Part shown: in pieces, positions 55,331-64,000 of the stretch
Layout: each line of letters starts with the position of its first letter
How positions within the stretch are numbered: position 1 is the first letter of the stretch
Notes under the pieces: model-generated
The model's database searches: none
What the model saw: only the letters and a program-made list of their open reading frames with translations
Told to the model about the DNA's origin: nothing
Position numbers and translations under genes: made by a program
NCBI GenBank assembly: GCA_023375785.1
Contig: SZWC01001168.1
Location: 97,316-161,315, forward strand
DNA length: 64,000 nt
Source of the DNA: Penium margaritaceum
Lineage: Eukaryota; Streptophyta; Zygnematophyceae; Desmidiales; Peniaceae
Direction: 5' to 3'

Positions 55331-57461
55331 CCGTAGGCTCTACGCTTGAGCAATGCTGCTCCCTTGCTTGCCGGCACAATCGCAGCCATCATGTTCATCA
55401 ACTCCTTCTTACCCTTTCCTTTGCCCTCATTTCTACCACCATGATCTTCGTCTTCCTTTTTGGATATCCTGCACTCCCGTTCCCAATGCCCACCAAGGAA
55501 GGTGATCTGAGGATCCTTAGATCACCTTCTATTGAAAATCAATACCAACATGCAGGCAATGATCCTCCTCATGAGGCTACCTGAAAGCTGGGATCCTCAG
55601 ATCACCTTCTTCCTATGGCTTGCCATAGTTATGGCATTTTCAAGGACGCTTTGAACCCTTTCCACTGCCACCATTACCTTTTCTTCTACCGCCATCGCTT
55701 CCACTACCGTTCTGAAATATTAGCCTCACTACCGTTGCGACGCATGGCCTCATTGCGTATGTACTCGGACACTACCTCGTATGTCAAATCCTCCTCCTTC
55801 TATCCACCAAGGAAGGTGATCTGAGGATCCCAGCTTTCAGGTAGCCTCATGAGGAGGATCATTGCTTGCATGCTGGTATTGATTTTCTAGCTCATCTGGG
55901 TCACTTGTTGCAGCAGTCTTTCAAACTGCAGCAGGAATCCACTCTCCCTTTCTCACTCTCATCCCAATCAGCTTTTGAAGGATGAAGAGGCGATGAGCCA
56001 GAGCCGTTGACTGGGGTACACAGGCAAGTTTTTCATAAGCCTTCGATGCATGTGTCATGCTATGGAGATGGACATGGTCTGACTCATGCACTGATGTCAC
56101 AATGATGGCCACCGCCATCTTGTTTTTGGCACTCCATATTGCAGGGTCATCTTTTGGTGGTTCAATCTTTTTACAAGGACCATCTTCAAGTAGCCGGACA
56201 CTTTCATGACAATCTCAAACTACCATTCCCACAAGGAAAAGTTAATCATTGTGAACTTGGTCATGCCACCATTGATCTGCTCAAGACTGAGGGTTGTAGA
56301 TGGCGTCATACTGCTTCTCTGCTTCTCTGATTTGTTGGGACTGATGGAAGCTGATATAGGCTGATGTTTGTTAGCGATTTAGAAGGTGCAGATCTGTTGC
56401 TTACCCCTTAGCCATTGATCAGGTGCAAACAGAGAAGAACATACTCCATCAAACCCAACGTTGTGCTTCCAAGGACAGAGCTTATCCTCGTTAGGGCCCA
56501 AGAGTAATACCTCCAAGGGCAGAGCTTATCCTTGAACCTTGTTTGCTAAGTGTCAGTACCCATCGTTGGAACTGATGGATTACATGGAGTAGATGGAGCA
56601 GATGGAGCTGATGCATGTTGCAAAATAGAGAGGGAAAGAGAGCGCGCAGAAGCGTACCTTACAACTAGTCAGTGTGGGACAATAACCCTTTGTCAACTAG
56701 CCTTAGGTAACAGACTAGAAAACAAGGCCAACACAATGGCAATTGCCATCCGCTCCTACTATTGCAACTAGGAGACATCACTCTTAGAATCATGATTCCA
56801 CACTGAGCAGTTCATAGGAATCACATCCTTGCACTGTGTCCTTAGCACCTGGTCACTTTCGCATAAGGAGCTAACTCCTGGGGCTTAGACCAACCAATGT
56901 TTCTTTAGTTTTTGTCTCTGGTGGACAACTCTGTGAGGAGTCTCAAAGGTAAGAAAACATAATCGATGAGAGGCAACTGACACGTTCTTATAGTCCTAGA
57001 GCCAGCCTCTAGCCTAGGCACGCTGTGACTCCTTGGATGAGCCACTTTGGGGACAATCTGGATTGCATTATCCTCCTTGCCTACATGGCGCTCCATGTGA
57101 CCGCCAAGTGGTGCCAACCACCAAGAAGGACATTGGAATGTTCTAGAATGTCTCTTAGAACCTTCCTGTCCCCCTTTTGGGTCATAAAAGAAACTAGTCA
57201 CTAGGCCGGGGGATTTGACCTTATGACCTATTGCTCCATAGACTAACTCTAGAACGTCTAAGCCACAAGGAGTTGTCCTAGGTAGTATTTGTTGGCTATA
57301 CTATCCAGTTTAGATTAAGGAGGCTTGCTCCAAAGGAGCAGTGCATGCCTTGTCTATCTGGATCAGACTTAGGAGACTTACTCCAAGGGAGCATGGCATG
57401 CCTAGTCCGACCTATGCCTATCCAAATATAAGCTATGGACAAGGAGCATATAAAGTCGACA
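55331..57461 (-). mobile_element. Family I 5' part, I-d (block B partner of I-c)
   Basis: LTR 56691-57461 (771 bp, TGTCAAC...AGTCGACA), primer site 56674-56688 (GTGGGACAATAACCC), leader about 56310-56673, and gag remnant 55331-56300 with SKAYEKLACVPQSTALAHRL. The joints with the family II sequence on both sides match those of I-c. It contains a local inverted duplication near 55490-55612. Broken; no pol. Confidence 0.85.
55491..55612. repeat. Local inverted duplication in I-d
   Basis: About 27 bases from 55490 repeat the sequence at about 55805-55831. They are followed (about 55531-55610) by an inverted copy of about 55812-55888. Block A (I-c) has neither, so the rearrangement arose after the blocks separated. 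The pattern of a direct then inverted copy of nearby sequence fits a template-switch event. Confidence 0.75.
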
Positions 57462-59199
57462 AAGACCTGATGAGAGAAATATCCAAAAAGATCCTTGGAC
57501 TTTGGATTGCCTTGTTAGAGTGTGCTGACTAGGATAAAGGTACCTCTCCTTGCTTTTCAGGTAAGGTGAGATCCTTGTGTCCTAGCTATGGACACATGGT
57601 AATTTGCCATGAGATTTAGGGTGATGTGACCAGTAGAGTATCATGAGAGTATTCTCTAGCTCTTTAGGTCGTGTGTCACTAGTCAGCCTGATTGCTAGTC
57701 TGATTTCCTCTCTTGTGTGAGATTATGGACTCTTATGTATGAGCCTTTGCCTCCATGACTAAGAGGTGTGGCATGTAAGAGGGCTGACTTGTCCAAGCTA
57801 TAACACTATTGATAATTCAACAACCATTCTTCAGCAAAATGGAAACCCCTTTAGTCCCATATGCTCGCTGCTCCAAGACTCCCTCTCTCTTGCAGATCCA
57901 ATGTTTGGTATCAAAGCCACGTTTTTCCAGTTCTAGCCAGCTCAGACCATCAGTTTTATAGTGATGGGTTATGATCAAATCATGGCCAGATTGGAGGATG
58001 AATGACAAGATCTTCAAGTTCCTCAGACAAGCTTTTTAAGGACTCTGCGATTGGGAAGATCGAATGATCGGATTGCGAGTTATGCTCAAAACAAGGTTGG
58101 TTAGGACGGCACTTTTCTCTATGAGTAAGAATGTCGCCTTCTTATGATTATAACCCTCTCATTTCTTACTCAAATTTAAAACATAGCACATAGGAATGGT
58201 AGGAGTTTTCTATGCTTTTAGAGTGGAGTAAAAGTATTTGCATTCCATTGATTTGTTTCTGATAATCACGGTTTATATGTTGGCTGGTTTGAGTTGTATA
58301 AAGAGTAGAAACATACTCTGTTTTTAAGAGGGTCCTGTCATCAACAGGATCCTATTGATAACCCTGTTTTATGGATCGATCCAAAAGGTTTTGAGCTGAG
58401 TTTTGTTTTGATAGATTGAATTTTTCAACTTTCTAGTCTGTTGGCATCTATAGTCCGTTTTCTATCAGATAGAGTTCTGGCAGAAGCCACAGCAGGAACA
58501 GGGATAGCGCTGCCACCCAAGGGAAGGATTGAGCATTACCAAGACTAAAAATGGTCGCAACAGGTATAAAACAGCAGCCCAGCCTTTTGAAAGGCCAGAG
58601 GGATACACCAACTTCACATTTTGGAAGATGCGCAATTGCCTCCTTTTGTAGGATTGAGGCTTTTGGGAGGTGGTGATCTGCGACGACCTCCCTCCGGTTC
58701 CACGGGAAAAAAGTATCATCATAGTGCAGGTAGTGACAGGTAACTTCCACAAGAAGGTACAGCAGATGCAGGTTCATCAACAACTACAATGGTGGCGTAT
58801 GAGGAGTGGAAGAAGGACAAGTAGGCTTAGGCTGCTTTTCAACGCCATCTCAAACCCGCATCTTCTGTACGTGAGTGACAAGGCTACTGCAAAGGAGGGA
58901 TAGAACATTTTATGTAAGAAGCATGGGAGCAAGAATCTTGCATTCTTGATGCTTTTGGATGAAAAGATGATGGCATGAAAAATGTAGGATGGTGAAAAGA
59001 TAAAGCCGTACCTGGATAGGGCAAAGGATCCACCGAAGTAACTGAGAGCTGCTGAGAACCCTGTTGAAGAGACGTGCTTCATCCTCCTCTTGTTGAGGAG
59101 ACTTCCATCCAGCTTCAACACAGGTCGTGAGATGTTGGAGTGCCAGCCGACTCTTGACCTCGACTTCATTTGTACACACTTGGTGCAGGTAGAAGTTTG
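57462..59199 (+). mobile_element. Family II 5' part, II-i (block B partner of II-b)
   Basis: Inner part of a family II LTR (57462 to about 57902), iMet-type primer site (TTTGGTATCAAAGCCA near 57904-57919), leader, and gag sequence from about 58551 to 59199 with SNPHLLYVSDKATAKEG and EMLECQPTLDLDFICTHL. It is cut by the LTR of II-j exactly as II-b is by II-c. Broken. Confidence 0.8.
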
Positions 59200-61539
59200 T
59201 GTTCGAACTGGAAGAGAGAGGGAGCCTTGGAGCAACAAGCATGTGGGACTGAAAATGCATCAGTTGTGCTAAAGAATGGTTGTTGAATTACTCAAAATGA
59301 TGGAGTACATATAGAGCTAGAGCTTGGCCAAGTCAGCCCTCTCACAAGCCACACCACGTAGCCATGGAGGCTAAGGCTCACACTGTAGAGTCCACAATCT
59401 CACACAAGAGAGGACATGACATGGAGAATCGCTATGTATCCATGGCTAGCACACAAAGATATCACCTCACCTAAAAAATAAGAAGTGGTGCTTTTATCCT
59501 AGTTAGCACACTATGACGAGGCAATCCTAAGACCAAGGACCTTTTTGACCTTGGACCTCTTGCCTTTTTCTTTTCTCAGGCTAAGGCATGGAGCCGTCAC
59601 CCATGCTCACCCAGACATTGGCGATCCATGACCATGGAAACTTTGAAAATTCATATATCCCAATCCGACTGTTGGATCGGCCTGAAACTTGGACCGTAGA
59701 AAATTTGCCAACTGTTCTTTCCAATAGTGAATACAGATTGACGATCGGATTAGAATCCGGTAGTTTCCTCGAATGTGCTCCCGTGGACCTGAAATTGAGC
59801 TAGATGGACCATTTTCCAACAATCTCCCACTTTTCCGTAGTCAGAGTGGGCTGAGTGCACATGCCTTCATACAAAACTGCTGCTTCTCACGGGTCACTGG
59901 CTTGGTGCAGAAATCAACGACCTCCTTGCTGGTTGGAGTAAACTTTAGCTTGATAGCACCCTCCTACACCATGTGCCTGATGAAATGATATGCAATGTCA
60001 ATGTGCTTGGTGCGTGCATGGTGCTCGGGTTTCTTCGCGAGTGCGATTGCGCTATGTTTCTTGATGCGCACAGGAACCAGAATTGCCGCATTCCCACTCA
60101 TCTCCGCCATGAGACGTTGAAGCCAAACTGCTTCCTTGGCTCCAAAACTGAGACAGACGTAATCAGCTTCGGTGTTTGAGGTGGCCACGATCACGTGCCG
60201 CTTGCTATACCAACTGATGGCCCCGCCATTCATGAGGAACACATGTCCAAAGATGGACTTGCGGTCCTCAGTGTATGAAGCCCAATCTGCGTATGTATAG
60301 CCGATGATGTTGATATCGTTGCCGTTGTAGGTGATGCCGATGTTGATGGTTCCAGCAATGTAGCAAAAGATCCGCTTTACAGCCTTTTGGTGCTCAGGTC
60401 TGGGATTGGCCATGTGTTGGCTCACAATGCTCATAGCCTGTGCGAGGTCTGCCCTGGTTGCCACCATCAGGTACATGAGATTGAAAAACAACGCTCTGGT
60501 ACTTCTGCCACTCAGTTGTATTTGCTTCTCCATTAAAACTCACGAGGTACTGCCGCGTCTCCTGCGGCGTGCTGATAGGTTTTGTTTCTGCCATGCGGAA
60601 TTGCTACAAGACATCCTTGATGTGACGACTCTACTGCAGCAAGAGAGAGCGTGGTTTTTTATCACGTGTGATTTGGATGCCGAGGAAGTATGATGCCTCC
60701 CTGAGATCAGACATCTAGAAGCGCTCTTGCATTACCTCCTTTAATTCTTTCAATGCGGACATGCTGTTGCGAAAGAGGAGCATTTCATCCACATACACGA
60801 TGATGAGAAGGACCTCATGCTCTTGTTGCTAGCGATAGACGCTATAGTCACATTCGCTGCGCTCAAATCCCATGCACTACAGCGGTGCATTCAACTTCTG
60901 GTTCCAAGCACGCGACGCTTCCTTGAGGCCGTCCAGCGACTTCTACAGCTTGGAAACCAGGTGCTCCTGGCCATCCATGATGAACTCCTCCGGCTCCTCC
61001 ATGTATATTTCCTCCTCCAAGTCACCATTCAAGAAGGCCGTCTTGATATCCATGTAGTGAACCTCGAAGTCCGCAACTTCTGCATAAGAGAGGAGCGTGC
61101 GCATAGAGGCAAACTTTGCAACAGGGGCAAAGGTTTCTGTGTAGTCAATGCTCTCCTGTTGCAAGTAGCCCTTGGCGACAAGCCTCACCTCGTAGTTTTC
61201 CAGGTTGCCATCTGCTCCTTGCTTTTTCTTGAACACCCACTTGCACTTGATCACCTTGCGTCCAGGTGGACGCTCAGTCAGCTCCCACGTGCCGTTGTGT
61301 AGCTGCGACTACATCTCCTGCTGTACAGCTTGCGCCCAATCTGTTGCATCTGGTGCAGCCATGGCCTCCTTGTATGACGTTGGCTCATCTAAATCTGCTA
61401 CAACTGCGACGTTCATCTGTTCTGGTTTCTGCAGCATCCTAAAATGGTTGCGTTCACCAAGCATGTGACGCACCCTAAGAGGGTACCTGCAACTTGGTGC
61501 TGGGGCGTCAGTGGGTGGCTGGCGCGGTGCTATTGGAGC

Positions 61540-62215
61540 TAGAGCAGGTAGTTCAAATTTTCAATCTGGGTAAAAAAATTGGTTTGAACCGATGAATTGC
61601 TAAATTTGGGGGCGGTTAAGATCTAAATCGACAAAACCGTTTTCTCAACTAAATAGAAGGTCCAATTTTAATCTACAACAGGGGCTGAAAATCAATTCAA
61701 ATCAATTCAATTTTCCCATTCAACTCAATTAATCAAACCAACTCGACTTATGGAAAATATCATGAAAGCGAGACTGCAATACAATCATTCCTCCTCAATT
61801 GTCAAAGTCTTGCATATGAGAGGTAATAGTACAAGAAAAGGGGCTGGAAAGTCACAAGAATATGCATGCATTGTATAGCGACTGTCCTCCCTCACCAAAT
61901 AAGCACCCTGTGGTGCAACCTGTGTCCTTCCCCACCTCCTCTCCCTGTGAATACCGAAGCAATGTGACCAAACACATAATGTATGTCAAAACATGTGTTA
62001 GATTCTCACAAAAAGGGTGAAAAAAGATGCCAACATTTCAAATTGATCCAGGACTTCAACTCACAATTCAATTACAGTTTGGGCCTCCCCCTCTCTAAAA
62101 CAATTCAATTTCTGATTGAATCGAGGCAATTCAAACAATTTAAAATAATCAAAAGGTCAATTAAAGTCAATTTTCAATTCAATGTAATCGAACCGTAATA
62201 GAACTACCAGCCCTA
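61540..62215. mobile_element. hAT-3 non-autonomous transposon in II-j, 676 bp
   Basis: Same element and same site as 29547-30223. The right end is AACTACCAGCCCTA followed by GCTGGGAC (62216-62223); the left flanking copy of the duplication is worn (TATTGGAGC). The left end reads TAGAGCAGGTAGTTC. It has no transposase. Confidence 0.86.
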
Positions 62216-62906
62216 GCTGGGACAACTGCTGCTGCTGGTGATGCTGCATCTCCTTCCTCTCCTTCTGCCGATGAGGCCGTTGTATGTGCTACATCAGACA
62301 TGGGAGAGTAGACTGGTTCTCCCACTATCAGAGTGGAGGAAGGATCAAGAGAGGTTAGGTCAGGAAGGATATCTACTCCCACTGTCTCGTCAGCGAGTGA
62401 TTCAGCTGCCTCTTCACAAACAATGTTGGTGCCGATGACGTTGCTCTCGTTGAAGATGACATCCCTAGAGATGATAACGTTGCCTATATCTCTCTCGTAG
62501 AGGCGGTAGGCCTTGTTTGCCACATCTTAGCCAATTATCAGCATCTGTGCGCTCTTCGGGTCCCATTTATGTCGCATCTCCTTCGGCACGTGCATGTGTG
62601 CCAAGCTGCCAAATGCGCGAAGATGATCCACGCTCGGCTTCTTGCCGAACCACGCCTCGTACGGCGTCATCTGTTCCAGCGCCTTAGTTGGACTGCGGTT
62701 CTTGATGTAGACTGCAGTGCTCACTTCGGCCTAGAAGTCATAGGTCAGCCAAGCCACGTGCAGCATGGAACGTGCCGACTCAGCGATGGTGCGGTTGGCG
62801 CGTTCTTCCATGCCATTCTGCTGCGGCAAGTATGGCGCGGTGCGCTGTGCCTTGATGCCTGCTGCTGCGAGGTACTCCATGACCTCTTTGCCCAGGTACT
62901 CTCCGC

Positions 62907-63234
62907 TAAGGGTGCACACCGGGTAAGATTCCCGAATCCAAGATTGGATTCGGATTCACGAATCCGAATCCAAGTATGGCTTCGATTCACGAATCCAAAT
63001 CTGGATTCGCGAATCCTAAGGATTCACAAATCTTTTCCGAATCCTACAGGTTATGGAAAGTAAAACTCCTCTTGTTTGCCACAGAAAACCATGTTTTCCA
63101 AGTTGAAACTTGTGCAAAAAAGATCCCCGAATCCCGAATCGAATCCTAATGAAGGATTCGGATCCCTGAATCCGAATCCAGATCCGGATTCACGAATCTT
63201 ATTCACGAATCCTAGGATTTGGTGTGCAGCCTTA
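62907..63234. mobile_element. hAT-2 miniature transposon in II-j, 328 bp
   Basis: Ends read TAAGGGTGCACACC and GGTGTGCAGCCTTA. The 8-bp duplication is CTCTCCGC / CTCTCCGT (62899-62906 and 63235-63242, one difference). Block A shows the empty site ACTCTCCGCCACGG at about 30909-30922, which confirms both the edges and an insertion after the duplication. Inside are arrays of GGATTCGGATTC / GAATCCGAATCC-type palindromes on both sides of a short unique core (about 63050-63125). The length equals that of 4546-4873, but the internal repeat differs. Confidence 0.92.
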
Positions 63235-63623
63235 CTCTCCGTCACATTCGCTGCGCAACGCCTTGATCTTCTTGCCAGTTTTGCTCTCCACCATTGCCTT
63301 GAACTCCTTGAACCTGTCAAAGTAGTGATCCTTGGAGGAAAGGAAGTACATAACAGTGTAACGGCAGAAATCATCAATGAAGATGAGGAAATACCTATAG
63401 CCTCCAAAGGTCTAGGTCTGCTTCGGGCTACACAAGTCTTTGTGGACGAGCTCAAGCACCTCCTTCATGCGCTCCCCTGCTCCAGAGAACACCTTGCGAT
63501 GCTGCTTTCCCTCCAAACGGCCGATGCACAACTACTACTCAAAGTTGGAGATGGTGGGCAAGTCACGCACCATCTGCTTTATTTGAAGTTGCTACAAGGC
63601 GGGCATGCCGATGTGACCGTAGC

Positions 63624-64000
63624 TAAGGCTGCACACGAATCCTTGGATTCGTGAATCCATTTAAAAAATCCCGAATCCGGATCCGAATTCACGAATCCGG
63701 ATCCAGGGTCGGGTCTCGTTCAGGATTTGGGAATCCAGCAACGAATCCTGGAAGGAACAAAGGGTGAGGGAGGGGGGTGAAAAAAAATGGACCTGGTCCA
63801 GCTCACGTCCGACTATCATGCGAGGATGCGGATGAATTAAATCTTTGAAGTTTCAAAACTTCGGAAGCTCACAACTACGCTAACTTGCGGGAATCGTGCA
63901 TGTGCCAGGTCATCAGCCTGACACATGCACGAAGCTGGCGACAACGAATTCGCTACTCGCACGTCTTCCACAAGCAAGTGGCGATTCACTACGCAATACT
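63624..64000. mobile_element. hAT-2 transposon, left part only
   Basis: It starts TAAGGCTGCACACGAATCC directly after CCGTAGC, followed by GGATTCGTGAATCC-type repeats to about 63750 and then 250 bases of non-repetitive sequence. Block A is uninterrupted here (GCGGTAGCGCGCATGCC near 31289). It is already longer than the 328-bp form and may be a larger relative. The right end and its 8-bp duplication are beyond the window. Confidence 0.75.

Larger units (their letters stand above)
50187..63623. repeat. Block B: second copy of the nested-element duplication
   Basis: Direct-orientation counterpart of 18186-31381, shifted by 31.9-32.1 kb. It begins with two minisatellite units (near 50187-50213) and a repeated LTR tail. 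It holds II-h, I-d, II-i and II-j with hAT-3, and continues past a hAT-2 insertion at the window end. It differs from block A by a shorter integrase part in II-h, a small inverted duplication in I-d, and two hAT-2 insertions. Confidence 0.9.
59200..64000 (-). mobile_element. Copia element II-j (block B partner of II-c, cut by window end)
   Basis: 3' LTR 59200-59821 (622 bp); RNase H about 59870-60320 (NTEADYVCLSFGAKEAVWLQ); reverse transcriptase about 60330-61480 (FEVHYMDIKTAFLNGDLEEE near 61010-61080 and KCKWVFKKKQGADGNLENYE near 61190-61250); hAT-3 insertion 61540-62215; integrase about 62230-63480 (NRSPTKALEQMTPYEAWFGK near 62640-62700), interrupted by hAT-2 at 62907-63234; pre-integrase to 63623; then a further hAT-2 element to the window end. 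Protease, gag and the 5' LTR lie outside. Broken several times. Confidence 0.87.

Noticed and set aside
50187-63623. Block B as an assembly artefact of block A
   Set aside because: Sampled divergence of about 5 to 9 percent, block-specific hAT-2 insertions and a block-specific rearrangement argue for a true second copy, although long reads would settle it.
1-64000. A wholly new gene system such as a defence island or biosynthetic cluster
   Set aside because: No adjacent sets of intact non-transposon genes exist. Nearly the whole window is explained by LTR retrotransposons, hAT elements and one minisatellite.

Overview
The window is a stretch of a transposable-element-filled nuclear genome, almost certainly from a streptophyte plant or alga. 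I see no host gene I can support, no rRNA or tRNA gene and no CRISPR array. The plant reading rests on three things: dense Ty1/copia LTR retrotransposons, primer-binding sites matching the plant-type initiator methionine tRNA (both its 3' end and its anticodon arm), and small hAT-type DNA transposons. The species cannot be named from this; a charophyte alga or other plant with large repeat content would fit.

Four copia-like families are present. I name them by LTR. Family I has LTRs of about 770 bp beginning TGTTGAC and a primer site copied from the anticodon arm of tRNA-iMet. Family II is the dominant one, with LTRs of about 620-740 bp of the form TGTTGG...CCAACA, a 3'-end iMet primer site and ten copies or parts. 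Family III has one copy with a 668 bp LTR. Family IV has one old copy. All are fossils, most broken in several places. The most readable are the gag-integrase part of I-a (1-2113) and the structurally whole II-g (41357-47716).

Layout: I-a (1-3199, minus) abuts III-a (3200-7559, minus), which is split by a hAT element (3925-5329) that itself holds a second hAT element (4546-4873). Another hAT element lies at 7617-8079, inside an unrecognised coding-like stretch running to about 9370. IV-a follows (about 9385-15738, minus), with a family I 5' end inside it. A 2.4 kb minisatellite of 14-bp units (15739-18185) then runs directly into the LTR tail of II-a.

From 18186 to 31381 lies block A, a nest of II-a, I-c, II-b, II-c and a hAT-3 element. 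The same nest, in the same order and orientation, recurs at 50187-63623 as block B (II-h, I-d, II-i, II-j and hAT-3), differing at very roughly one base in 12 to 20. Between the blocks lie the rest of II-c with an inserted solo LTR, II-d (plus) with a family I solo LTR, II-e (minus), and II-f (minus), which was split by II-g (plus). Block B carries two further hAT-2 insertions that block A lacks at the matching sites.

The strongest unusual signals are the half-tRNA primer sites of family I, the LTR-linked minisatellite at the edge of a duplicated block, and the hAT elements whose ends are packed with palindromic repeats that change in sequence between copies while the terminal repeats stay the same.
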